This document shows, one piece after another, positions 20,881 through 30,734 of a stretch of 64,000 nucleotides of DNA. How positions within the stretch are numbered: position 1 is the stretch's first letter; each line of letters begins with the position of its first letter. Both the position numbers and the translations under genes were made by a program. The notes beneath the pieces are model-generated. The model had not been told where the DNA came from and made no database searches. It saw only the letters and a program-made list of their open reading frames with translations. Source of the stretch: Haematococcus lacustris (taxonomy: Eukaryota > Chlorophyta > Chlorophyceae > Chlamydomonadales > Haematococcaceae); NCBI GenBank assembly GCA_030144725.1, contig JASKMD010000004.1, positions 1,469,983 through 1,533,982 on the forward strand, given 5' to 3'.

Positions 20881-21440
20881 GTCACCGCGAAGGAATCAAG
20901 ACTCTTCCATTATTCAACAATCTGTGTGATATCTGCATGAAGTTTTCGCAAAGGTGGCGTGAAGGAAGCCAAGGAACCGCGAAGAAGCTTAGATTGCCCC
21001 ATATAGCAGCAATGAGCAGCCAGGAGCAGCCAACAAAAATCGTCGCCAAAAGGCTAGCTACGAGCCAGCCAGCCGCTTAGGCGACCAGATGCCATCAGGT
21101 TAAGCGATAGGATCAAGATATAGCGACAGAAAAGGGAAGGAGGTGCAGCGATGCAGCGACACAGCGATGCAAAGATGCGGCAAATGCATGAGGTGCAACT
21201 AGGACACGTAGCCCGAAGCCTGTGAGACGGAGCGGAAGAGGAGTGGAGGAGCCCGGAGGCGGTCAGGAGCCATGCATGAGACGAAGCTGGGTGCACTTGA
21301 AAAAAAGTTGGGTGCACCCACACAAACCCCACCCTAGCGAATGGTGAGTATTTTATCTTGCAGTCATGTGGCTCCAAGTACCTTGCCTGACTATTTGCCA
21401 ACCACTGAATTGTTGCAGGTTCAATGGTCCCAACCTCCCC
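20881..21440. other. Unassigned sequence before the CCAGC array
   Basis: It contains degenerate AAGGTGGCGTGAAGGAAGC phrases at 20880-20990, then unique sequence. No frame has recognisable features. Confidence 0.5.
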
Positions 21441-21447
21441 TTCCCTA

Positions 21448-22112
21448 CACCCAGCCCAGCCCAGCCCAGCCCAGCCCAGCCCAGCCCAGCCCAGCCCAGC
21501 CCAGCCCAGCCCAGCCCAGCCCAGCCCAGCCCAGCCCAGCCCAGCCCAGCCCAGCCCAGCCCAGCCCAGCCCAGCCCAGCCCAGCCCAGCCCAGCCCAGC
21601 CCAGCCCAGCCCAGCCCAGCCCAGCCCAGCCCAGCCCAGCCCAGCCCAGCCCAGCCCAGCCCAGCCCAGCCCAGCCCAGCCCAGCCCAGCCCAGCCCAGC
21701 CCAGCCCAGCCCAGCCCAGCCCAGCCCAGCCCAGCCCAGCCCAGCCCAGCCCAGCCCAGCCCAGCCCAGCCCAGCCCAGCCCAGCCCAGCCCAGCCCAGC
21801 CCAGCCCAGCCCAGCCCAGCCCAGCCCAGCCCAGCCCAGCCCAGCCCAGCCCAGCCCAGCCCAGCCCAGCCCAGCCCAGCCCAGCCCAGCCCAGCCCAGC
21901 CCAGCCCAGCCCAGCCCAGCCCAGCCCAGCCCAGCCCAGCCCAGCCCAGCCCAGCCCAGCCCAGCCCAGCCCAGCCCAGCCCAGCCCAGCCCAGCCCAGC
22001 CCAGCCCAGCCCAGCCCAGCCCAGCCCAGCCCAGCCCAGCCCAGCCCAGCCCAGCCCACCCCAGCCCACCCCAGCCCAGCCCAGCCCAGCCCAGCCCAGC
22101 CCAGCCCAGCCC
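21448..22112. repeat. (CCAGC)n pentanucleotide array, inverted relative to the GGGCT array
   Basis: About 130 units of CCCAG/CCAGC, with three CCACC variants near 22055-22070. Same satellite as 18694-19286 on the opposite strand. Both arrays have very few substitutions, so expansion or conversion is recent. Confidence 0.98.
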
Positions 22113-22455
22113 TCCCCTCCCTCCCCCACCACCACCTCCTTCATCACCCTACCACAAGAAGCAGGTGCATGGAGCGCAAGAGCAGCCAGGAGCTGCAGCC
22201 ATGGAGGCGCTGCCAGGTAGGTATAAAAGTGGCGCTAGCAAAGAGTGAGTGGCCAGCCCTTGCACATGGGTGGTCGGATGCCCAGCCTAACCGCAAAGAT
22301 GCCCATTGTTTACTGCAGGTCCCACGGTCAGCCCTTCCCTCTTCCCCCCTTCCTCCTTCCCCCTTCCCCCTCCCCTCCCCTGTCCCACCACCTCCAAGCC
22401 TGGCACCCCACCCACCTCCCGCCTTTCCCACCCCCCGCCCCACGACACACGCTGC

Positions 22456-22612
22456 AGCCCTCTACCTACCCTACCCTTGGCGTAGCAGCCCTCTCCCTAC
22501 CCTACCCTTGGCGTAGCAGCCCTCTCCCTACCCTACCCTTGGCGTAGCAGCCCTCTCCCTACCCTACCCTTGGCGTAGCAGCCCTCTCCCTACCCTACCC
22601 TTGGCGTAGCAA
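22456..22612. repeat. 31-bp minisatellite
   Basis: Five copies of GCAGCCCTCTCCCTACCCTA followed by CCCTTGGCGTA. The first copy has CTACC for CTCCC. Confidence 0.93.
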
Positions 22613-22817
22613 CCTGGAGCGGGCAACCTGGAGCGGGCAGCTTGGAGTAGCAGCCCACCCAGCCCACCCTGGCCATGCCATGCCCACACACCACAATGAC
22701 CCTACCCATCCCTCTCAAAAGGGATAGCTGAGCGCTTGGGTGGTTGTCAGCCCGTGCTTGTTGTCCTCGTCATCTTGCCGCCTTGTTGCGATGTTGTTGT
22801 GTTGTCACCTTGTTGGG

Positions 22818-22993
22818 TTGTGGTGTGGTGTGGTGTGGTGTGGTGTGGTGTGGTGTGGTGTGGTGTGGTGTGGTGTGGTGTGGTGTGGTGTGGTGTGGTG
22901 TGGTGTGGTGTGGTGTGGTGTGGTGTGGTGTGGTGTGGTGTGGTGTGGTGTGGTGTGGTGTGGTGTGGTGTGGTGTGGTGTGGTGTGGTGTGG
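22818..22993. repeat. (GGTGT)n pentanucleotide array
   Basis: About 35 perfect TGGTG units after TTGTTGGGTTG. It passes directly into the GATGGT array. Confidence 0.97.
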
Positions 22994-23100
22994 TGATGGT
23001 GATGGTGATGGTGATGGTGATGGTGATGGTGATGGTGATGGTGATGGTGATGGTGATGGTGATGGTGATGGTGATGGTGATGGTGATGGTGATGGTGGTG
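22994..23100. repeat. (GATGGT)n hexanucleotide array
   Basis: About 17 perfect units, directly after the GGTGT array. Confidence 0.97.
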
Positions 23101-23259
23101 TGTGGTGTCACCTTCTTGTTGTGTTGTGTCGTTGCTACCTTGTCACATCGTAGGGGGGTGTTGCGGTCATTGGGTGCATCAATGCATGTGCTTAGCATTT
23201 CCATGTTGAGGTGTTGTGGAGTGATGGTGCATCGAGACATGTGCTTGCAAGTCCCGTAG

Positions 23260-23402
23260 CGAGGTGTTGCGGGGTGTTTGGTGGTCAATACATGTGTTTT
23301 GCGGGGGTGTAGCGAGGTGTTGCGGGGTGTTTGGTCGTCAATACATGTGTTTTGCGGGGATGTTGCGGGATGTTTGGGTGTCAATACATGTGTTTTGCGG
23401 AT
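23260..23402. repeat. Minisatellite of about 55 bp
   Basis: Three imperfect copies containing GGGTGTTTGG, GTCAATACATGTGTTTTGCG and GTAGCGAGGTGTTGC. Confidence 0.8.
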
Positions 23403-23419
23403 GTAAGAGTCGATGAAAT

Positions 23420-23795
23420 AGTCGACATCTGTGCAGATGAAGCCACGACATCTGCACAGCCAAGCCGCGAATGTAAAAGTCGACATCTGTGCAGATGCTA
23501 CAAACAACATCTGCACAGCCAAGGCTCGAATGTAATAGTCGACATCTGTGCAGATGTCGTTGTCAACATCTGCACAAATGTCGGTGTCAGCATCTGCACA
23601 GCCAAGAATTGAATGTAATAGTCGACATCTGTGCAGATGTCGTCGTCAGCAGCTGCACAGATGTTGGTCGCGGTATACGACATCTGTGCAGATGTCGACT
23701 TTCCGCAGCTGCACAGATGTCGACTCCGCCTGCAGCTGTGCAGATGTCGACTAGCATCGGCTGTGCAGATAGCGGACATACGACATCTGTGCAGA
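23420..23795. repeat. CATCTGTGCAGATG palindromic repeats, second block
   Basis: About 14 copies of CATCTGTGCAGATG and its variants CATCTGCACAG and CAGCTGCACAG, mostly joined by GTCGA or TCGTCGTC linkers. It is the same motif as 19590-20035 but with different linkers. Confidence 0.9.
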
Positions 23796-24149
23796 TTGCA
23801 TGGGACAGAAAATCGCGGCCAAATTACGTCGCAACGGATGCACGGAGTTACGTAAGACTTGTACCGTTCGATCGGCCTTCTACTCCTCTTTCCAATGAGC
23901 TAGGGTCGGTCCAATCGCGACCGGTCCTTGTTTATCATGAGTGTAAGGCCTGCAGCAACCAGGTGTGGTAGCGGTTAGGCTGGATACTAAGGGCTATGCT
24001 GCGCAATGCTAGCTCCTTCTAAGCTCTTACCTTGGTCCTAAGCTCTTACCATGGTCCGTCTGGCCTCTTCGCTGCTCACAACACGTTGCACCTGCCTTGC
24101 GTTGGTGCATCAATGCTTGCGATAATTGCGGAGAATCGTTGCGAGGAAA

Positions 24150-24510
24150 CTGGCCGCGAGGCTAGCTGCGATGCTGGCTGCGAGGCTGGCTGCGAGGCTG
24201 GCTGCGAAACTGGCTGCGAGGCTGGCTGCGAGGAAAATGGCTGCGAGGCTGGCTGCGAGGTGAGATCCTCGCACCGAGCTGCCTCACAGGTATGCTTCTG
24301 CGCTGCTGGACCAGCTGTGTGGCCGCGAGGTTGATTGCCGAGTATGTGGCTGCGAGTATGGGGTAGATGTGGCTGCGAGTATGGGTAACCTCGTGCGATG
24401 CCATCTGTGGACCAGCTGCGTGGCCGCGAGGTTGATTGCCGAGTATGTGGCTGCAAGTATGGGCTAGATGCGGCTGCGAGTATGGGTAACCTCGTGTGAT
24501 GCCATCGCTG
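24150..24510. repeat. CTGGCTGCGAGG repeats and a 125-bp tandem duplication
   Basis: 24155-24262 is an array of GAGGCTGGCTGC units with AAACT and AAAAT variants. 24305-24510 holds two copies of a 125-bp unit containing GGCCGCGAGGTTGATTGCCG and GGGTAACCTCGTG. No gene is recognised in 23800-24580. Confidence 0.85.
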
Positions 24511-24579
24511 CAATACCGGCTACACGATGCTGCGACTAAGTGTTGGACGGATGCCTGAATGCAAGTGAGATGTTCAGAA

Positions 24580-25615
24580 TTAGATGTCTACAGTACTGTA
24601 GGGGTCTAAGTGCTTCTAAGTGCTTAAAGGCTACAGTATTGTAAGTGGTCTCTCGAGGTACCTCGAGGTACCTCGAGGTACTGTAGATGTCTACAGTACT
24701 GTAGATGTATACAGTACTGTAGATGTCTACAGTACTGTAGAGGTCTACAGTACTGTAGATGTCTACAGTACTGTAAATGGTCTCTCGAGGTACCTCGAGG
24801 TACCTCGAAGTACTGTAGATGTCTACAGTACTGTAGATGTCTACAGTACTGTAGACATCTACAGTATTGTAGAGGTCTACAGTACTGTAGATGTCTACAG
24901 TACTGTAGATGTCTACAGTACTGTAAATGGTCTCTCGAGGTACCTCGAGGTACCTACAGTACTGTAGAAGTCTACAGTACTGTAGATGTCTACAGTACTG
25001 TAGATGTCTACAGTACTGTAAATGGTCTCTTGAGGTACCTCGAGGTACCTCGAAGTACTGTAGATGTCTACAGTACTGTAGATGTCTACATTACTGTAGA
25101 CATCTACAGTATTGTAGAGGTCTACAGTACTGTAGATGTCTACAGTACTGTAGATGTCTACAGTACTGTAAATGGTCTCTCGAGGTACCTCGAGGTACCT
25201 ACAGTACTGTAGATGTCTACAGTACTGTAGATGTCTACAGTACTGTAGATGTCTACAGTACTGTAGGTGTCTACAGTACTGTAGAGGTCTACAGTACTGT
25301 AGATGTCTACAGTACTGTAAGTGGTCCCTCGAGGTACCTCGAGGTACCTACAGTACTGTAGATGTCTACAGTACTGTAGATGTCTACAGTACTGTAGATG
25401 TCTACAGTACTGTAGGTGTCTACAGTACTGTAGAGGTCTACAGTACTGTAGACATCTACAGTACTGTTAGTGGTCTCTCGAGGTACCTCGAGGTACCTAC
25501 AGTACTGTAGATGTCTACAGTACTGTAGATGTCTACAGTACTGTAGATGTCTACAGTACTGTAAGTGGTCTCTCGCGAGGTACCCCGACAGTACTGTAGA
25601 CACCTACAGTACTGT
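24580..25615. repeat. Higher-order palindromic satellite: TACAGTACTGTAG with CTCGAGGTACC blocks
   Basis: The TACAGTACTGTAG palindrome is arranged in groups of four to eight copies. Groups are separated by a spacer GTGGTCTCTCGAGGTACCTC and one or two further CGAGGTACC steps, itself palindromic (CTCGAGGTACCTCGAG). Successive groups form units of about 150-240 bp, seven spacers in all. Copy-to-copy differences are few (ATTGT for ACTGT, GGTGTC for GATGTC). Confidence 0.95.
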
Positions 25616-25872
25616 AGCATGGCCGTATCTCACCAACCGCGCAAAATCACGAATTTTTGTTTCAACCCCCGATCTTACAATGCCTTCTTTAGACTATGTA
25701 CCAAGTCCGAGGCTCTGTTCGTGTACTCGCGAGGTACCCCGACAGTACTGTAGACACCTACAGTACTGTAGCATGGCCGTATCTCACCAACCGCGCAAAA
25801 TCACGAATTTTAGTTTCAACCCCCAATCTTACAATGCCTTCATTTGACTATGTACCAAGTCCGAGGCTCTGA
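25575..25872. repeat. Tandem duplication of about 150 bp at the right end of the insertion
   Basis: Two copies of a unit beginning CGCGAGGTACCCCGACAGTA and ending CCAAGTCCGAGGCTCTG. Each holds two TACAGTACTGTAG-type palindromes and a 100-bp unique part containing ATGGCCGTATCTCACCAACC. The inserted DNA ends 29 bases later. Confidence 0.9.
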
Positions 25873-25901
25873 ATCTCAAAAATGCTGTTACTAATTTGCC
25901 T

Positions 25902-27290
25902 GAGTGCTTGGCCAGGACCTTGAAGGGCCCCACAAAGCGAGGCTGGAGCTTGGCGCTGTTGACAGCAGTCTGCAAGTTCAGATGGGCGCAGCTGAGCAAC
26001 ACAAGATCACCGACCTCAAACTCCTCATGGCGGCGGAGCTGGTCAGCATGCAGCTTCTGGGTGTCAATGGAGCGCTGCAGGGCTGAGCGGGCGGCGGTAA
26101 GGTTGTTGCGCATGGAGGTGACGAAGTCCTCAGCTGCCTGGCTGGGCACAAGGGTGGGAGGGGGGAGCAAGAGAGCAGAGGGTGTGGTGGGGTGTTGGCC
26201 GTAGTTGAGGTAGAAGGGGGTGAAGCCGGTGCCAGCGTGCTCAGAGCTGTTGTAGGCAAACTCCACGGCTGCAAGGTGCTGGTCCCAATCAGACTTGTGG
26301 TCGTTGACGTAGGGCCGCAGCATGTCCTCCACAGTGCGGTTGGCGCGCTCTGTCTGGCCGTCGGTCTGGGGGTGGTAGGCAGAGGAGAGGAGGAGCCGGG
26401 TGCCGGTGAGGTGGAAGAGGGAGGTCCAGAAGTCAGATGTGAACTTGGGGTCACGGTCAGAGATGATGGCCTCCGGCAGGCCGTGGTGCTTGAAGATGTG
26501 GTCAAAGAAGAGGCGGGCGGTGTCCTGGGCGGTGGCGGTGGTGGTGGTGGGGATGAGGTGGATCATCTTGCTGAGCTTGTCGACGACGGTGAAGATCATG
26601 GTGTAGCCGCGGGGAGTGGCTGGAAGGGGCCCAATGAAGTCCATGCTGACCTTCTGCCAATTGCGGGAGGGGATGGGGAGGGGCTGTAGCAGGCCAGGGG
26701 GCAGCTGGTTGGTGGCCTTGTTGCGCTAGCACTTGTCGCATGTGCGCACGTACTCCTGGACGGTCTTGTGCATCTGCGGCCAATAGAAGTGACGCTGCAG
26801 CCGCTCCAGAGTCTTGGCACGCCCTAGGTGGGCAGCGGTGTGGGCGTCATGAGCTTCATGCAACAGCTGGGCGCGGAGAGGGGAGGAGGGGATATAGAGG
26901 CGGGGAGGGGTGGAGGTGGTGTAGAGGCGGCCTTCAATGACCTGCAGGTGGGTAGGGCTGGAGGGTGAAGGGGGGGAGAGGACCTGGGACAGGGCTGCTT
27001 GGTAGGCCGGGTCCTCGGGCGCATGGCGGTCAGAGGTGGAGAAGAAGGAGGGGTCAAGGTCAACGATGGAGAGGGCGGTGAGTTGGTGGTCAGGGCGACG
27101 GGAGAGGGCGTCCGGCACGGTGTGGTGCTTGCCAGCCTTGTGCACAAAGGTGATGTCAAACTCCGCAAGGCGCTGGGTCCACCGCATCTGGCGCCCGGTG
27201 AGGTTGGACTGGGTGAGCACATGGGTGGTGGCGCTGTTGTCAGTCTCCACAATGAAGGGACGACCCAGTAGGTATGCAGTAGGTAGGCAT
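25902..27290 (-). pseudogene. Gypsy pol: RNase H end and integrase (zinc-binding plus catalytic core)
   Basis: On the reverse strand the frame carries the end of RNase H (DNSATTHVL, DALSRRPD). Next is the integrase HHCC zinc-binding domain (HEAHDAHTAAHLGRAKT, YVRTCDKC), then the DDE core: MDFIGPLP, ISDRDPKF and the glutamate in HPQTDGQTERANRTVE. A TAG stop at about 26728 replaces the expected Gln after the last Cys of the zinc domain. The region then runs through GDLVLLS and VGPFKVLAKHS and stops at the 13.4-kb insertion; the remainder lies at 12000-12519. With the nonsense codon, the split and the upstream frameshifts it cannot act as an integrase. Confidence 0.9.
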
Positions 27291-28372
27291 GGAGCACAGC
27301 TAGGAGCTCACGCTCATGGGCTGGGTAGTTGACCTGAGCCGGGTTGAGCTTGCGGCTCTCGTAGGCCACCACGTACTCGGCGCCGGAGGAGTCCTGTTGG
27401 GTGAGAACGGCACCAATGGCAAAGAGGGAGGCGTCAGTCTTGACAGTGAAGGGAGGGAGAAGTCAGGGGGACGCACGGCGGGGGAGCTGGCCATGGCTGC
27501 CTTGATGTCGGCAAAGGCACGCTGCTCAGCCTTGCCCCAACGCCATGGCTGCTCATCACGCAGCAGGTCGGTGAGAGGGAGAACACGGTGGGCATGGTGG
27601 TGTAGGAGACGCCGGTAGTAGTTGGCGGTGCCGAGGAACGACCGTAGCTGGTGCTTGTCCTGTGGAGCAGGCCAGTCCAGCACAGCCTTGACCTTGGTGG
27701 GGTCTGGCTGGATGCCGGCGGCGGAGTCGACGTGGCCAAGGAAGTCCACGGTGTCCAGCCAGAATGCGCACTTGGCCAGGTTAGCGCACAGTTGGTGTTG
27801 CCGCAAGAGGGAGAGGGTAAGGTGGAGGTAGCGCTCGTGGTCAGCAGCTGACTTGGAGAAGACAAGGATGTCATCTAGGTAGACAAGCACGAAGTCATCT
27901 AGGTGGGGCTTAAAGACATCGTTCATGAGCTGCTGGAAGGTGGCTGGGGCATTGCAGAGGCCAAAGGGGAGGACAGTGAACTCATAGTGCCCGTACCGGG
28001 TGCGAAAGGCGGTCTTGGGGATGTCGTCCTCAGCCACCCTGATCTGGTGGTACCCAGACCGGAGGTCGATCTTGGAAAAGACCTGGGCACCTGACAGCTG
28101 GTCCAGCAGATCATCGATGCGGGGGAGGGGGGTAACGGTTCTTGATGGTCTGCTGGTTGAGGGCACGGAAGTCCACACAGAGGCGCAGGCTGCCGTCCTT
28201 CTTGCGCACGAACAACACAGGGGCAGCAAAGGGGGAGGTGGATGGCCGGATGAAACCCTTGGCCAGGAGGTCGTCCAACTGCTTCTTCAGCTGGTCCAGC
28301 TCTGGCTGCGACATGCGGTAGATGGGACGGGGGGAGGGGGCAGGGCCGGTGAGATGGATGGTGTGGTCCACG
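27270..28372 (-). pseudogene. Gypsy pol: reverse transcriptase and RNase H, frameshifted
   Basis: Reverse transcriptase motifs appear in order on the reverse strand: [36 protein letters not shown], then after a frameshift near 28120 [28 protein letters not shown] and the catalytic [10 protein letters not shown]. The thumb/connection (FLGHV, NYYRRLL) follows. A frameshift at about 27455 precedes the RNase H segment ([20 protein letters not shown]) and another lies at about 27270. At least three frameshifts break what was a single pol frame. The copy is dead. Confidence 0.9.
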
Positions 28373-29804
28373 GAGCGTCCTGGACTGCAGGCAGCTCCTT
28401 GGGAAAGACAGAGGGGTACTGTTGCACCAGTGCTGCCGCCTTGGGGTGGAGAGGGGGTGGATCAGGAGCAGGGGTGGAGGTAGAGGGTGAGGAAGAGGGG
28501 TTGGGTTGCTGGGTGAGCAGGGCCATGAAGACCTCATCATGCCGCGCTGCCCGGCGGAAGCGTGGCGCCGACAGCAGGTTCAACTGATCCGCTTGGAGTG
28601 GGGTGGGTGGGGGTGGGGTCAGGGTGTGGGTGGAGCCGGCATGCTCTAGGCGTACGACGTTGTTGATCCAGTCCACACACTGGTTCTTGGGTGCTAGCCA
28701 CGGCTTGCTGAGGACAATGTCAAAGGAGGGGTTGGGGATGTTTGCCATGGAGAGCTGTAAGCGATCGCGGTAGGTACCCATGCGGATGGAGCACGGTGGG
28801 AGGGTGTAGGTGGGTAGGGTAGTGTGTTTGGGGCTTGGGAGGAGGAGGCGACGGGGGGAGAGGGTGGTAGCCAAGTGCAGCCCATTGCGCATGAGGTACT
28901 GCTGGCTGACGATGTTGCCGGTGGCGCCGCTGTCCACCATGAACCTGGCTGGGTGACCAGCAAAGGTGCCATGGAGGATGATGAGCTCTGAAGATGGGCT
29001 GCTGCCACTGGCAGACAGGGATGTGAGCACGATGGGGGAGGGCGCAGCAGCGGGGGAAGGGGTGGGGGTGGGAGTGGGAGTGGGAGTGGGCGGGGAGGTG
29101 CGGGAAGGACAAGGAGCAGGAGGGGAACACGGAGGTGCAGGGGGAGGAGGTAAGGACCGGGGAGCGAGAGAACCGGCCGGCGGCTGGTCCTGAACAGCCA
29201 GCACGGCAAAGGGGTTGACATGGAGGAAGGCAGGTGCATCAGCATTGGCACGCTGCAACACAGCTGGGCGGGCTGTCCGGCCAGGTTGGGGAGGGCGAGG
29301 AGGGCTGCCACCTAGAGCTGCAGGTAGGGGCAGGGAGAACCGCACGACCTTACGAGGTCGTCCCGGTGGCGTGGAGCCAGCCACGAAAGGCTGCTTCAGA
29401 ATGCTGCTAGCAGGTCTAACATGCTGCAGGGATAAGGGCATGGATCTAACAACCTGCAGGGAGGGCCGGCCAGCAGTGTCCACCTTACTAGTGTACGGCT
29501 GGCAGGTGGAATGCAGACCAGGGTAGGAGGGTGCAGGGGCAGGGAGGAGGAAGTAAGGTGCGCGGTGGGGACGAGCGCACCGGGGAGGACAAGGAGAGTA
29601 GGTGGAAAAGCAGAGGGGCTGGGAGGGGGGGTGGAGAGGGGGTGGGAGGGGGTGGGAGGGGGTGGTGGAAGGGGGTGGTGGGAGGGTCCGGAAGGCGACG
29701 TCTAGCGGCGGTCCCCCTTCCGTGGGCCGCTGCTGACGTTTGGGCGGGGAGGGCGGATGGGGCAGTCCTTCATGGTGTGCCCCGCCTTGCGGCAGTAGAA
29801 GCAC
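28287..29804 (-). pseudogene. Gypsy pol N-terminus with aspartic protease
   Basis: This frame overlaps the end of gag by about 100 nt in another frame, as expected for a frameshift-linked gag-pol. The first 250 residues are Pro-rich linker. The retroviral-type protease follows: FMVDSGATGNIVS holds the catalytic Asp-Ser-Gly, and FDIVLSKPWL is the usual ILG-like flap end. The chain continues to [11 protein letters not shown] and leaves the correct frame at about 28372, where the reverse transcriptase continues in another frame. Confidence 0.85.
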
Positions 29805-30631
29805 GCCTTGCTGTCCCGCAGAGCCGCACGCTGAGCATCGGAGAGACGAGTGCCACGGCTGCGGCTTGGGCTGGTGTGGAGCATGGCGTCTAGCTCCATG
29901 GGCACCGCGGCAGTCTCAGGGCGGGAAGGGCGGGGAGTGGAGGGAGGGCGATAGGAAGAGCAAGAGGCTGAGGTGGAATAGGAGATGGCGTCCACCCGAT
30001 CCGCGATGGTGGAGGCTTCGGAGAAAGAGGTTGGCTCGCGCAGCTCCAGCTCACGCCGCACTGAGGGCTTGAGGCCCCGGATGAACCGGTCGAGCTGTTC
30101 GGCGGGCGAGAGGTCCGTGACCTCCAGGCAGAGCGCTGTGAACTCGCCAAGGTACCGCCGCACGGAGCTCGTTTGGGTGAGAGCTGCCAAGCGGTCCCTT
30201 GCATGGCGCAGCCGGTTGACAGGCGCGAACTGCCGCTCGAACGCAGCGACAAAACACGTCCAGGAGGTGAAAGAGCTGACGCTGCTGCGGTACCACAGGA
30301 GAGCATGGCCGGAGAGGAGGGTGGCGACGTAGACGATCCGTTGGGCGTCCGACAGCTCGGAGATAGTGAAAAAGAGATCCGCTGCGAATAGCCAAGCCGC
30401 CACGTCCGTGGTGCGGCTTCCAGAGAAAGTGGCGGGTGGATTGGCACGGGGCATACGCTGCTGAGGGGCAGGAGCGGGAGTAGGAGGAGGAGCAGGAGCA
30501 GGAGCCGGCGCGGGCGCCGCCGGAGTGGTTTGCTGCAGGGACAGTTGCGCGAGCTGCTGTTCCAGCCGCTGGATTGCGGCCTGCTGCTCCGAAAATACGC
30601 GTTGCATCTGAGCGATATCTTCCGCGTTCAT
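29702..30631 (-). CDS. Gypsy Gag with CCHC zinc knuckle
   Basis: 309 residues starting with ATG about 100 nt inside the 5' LTR. An N-terminal coiled stretch (FSEQQAAIQRLEQQLAQLSL) is followed by a Pro/Ala linker. The retrotransposon gag fold comes next (FSGSRTTDVAAWLFAADLFF, LSGHALLWYR, FVAAFERQFAP). Near the C terminus is one zinc knuckle CFYCRKAGHTMKDC (C-x2-C-x4-H-x4-C). It is the only intact frame of this element. In the family, Gag packages the RNA in cytoplasmic particles. Confidence 0.88.
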   Translation of the reverse strand: MNAEDIAQMQRVFSEQQAAIQRLEQQLAQLSLQQTTPAAPAPAPAPAPPPTPAPAPQQRMPRANPPATFSGSRTTDVAAWLFAADLFFTISELSDAQRIVYVATLLSGHALLWYRSSVSSFTSWTCFVAAFERQFAPVNRLRHARDRLAALTQTSSVRRYLGEFTALCLEVTDLSPAEQLDRFIRGLKPSVRRELELREPTSFSEASTIADRVDAISYSTSASCSSYRPPSTPRPSRPETAAVPMELDAMLHTSPSRSRGTRLSDAQRAALRDSKACFYCRKAGHTMKDCPIRPPRPNVSSGPRKGDRR

Positions 30632-30734
30632 GGCGGCGCGGGATTATCGGAGAGAATGCGGAGTGGGAGAGAGGAGCGGTGGAGTGGGAGAGACGAGGGA
30701 AGAGCACAGCGGTTCCCGAGAGAGAAGGCACCAA

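Larger units (their letters stand above)
12527..25901. mobile_element. 13.4-kb insertion in the gypsy integrase gene: satellite-filled, with TIRs and 7-bp duplication
   Basis: The integrase frame breaks at 25909 and resumes at 12519 on the reverse strand. GAGTGCT occurs on both sides (12520-12526 and 25902-25908). With one copy removed, the flanks join in the expected integrase frame (KHS followed by PVSYKL). The insertion ends are CACACAGGCAAATTAGT on the left and, reversed, AGGCAAATTAGT on the right: a 12-bp perfect inverted repeat offset by five bases. The interior holds a hAT copy, a Harbinger-like element, palindromic satellites and long GGGCT, CCAGC, GGGGGC, CAG and GGTGT arrays. I found no transposase. 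It could be one giant non-autonomous transposon that grew by satellite expansion, or an insertion by another route that left a duplication. Confidence 0.72.

Noticed and set aside
22736..23522. Frames through the GGTGT and GATGGT arrays
   Set aside because: Pure repeat translation (Val-Trp-Cys-Gly, His-Thr-Thr-Pro) without unique sequence.
26192..26689. Forward frames opposite the gypsy pol (also 27999-28587 and 29985-30332)
   Set aside because: Shadow frames antisense to clear reverse transcriptase, integrase and gag coding.
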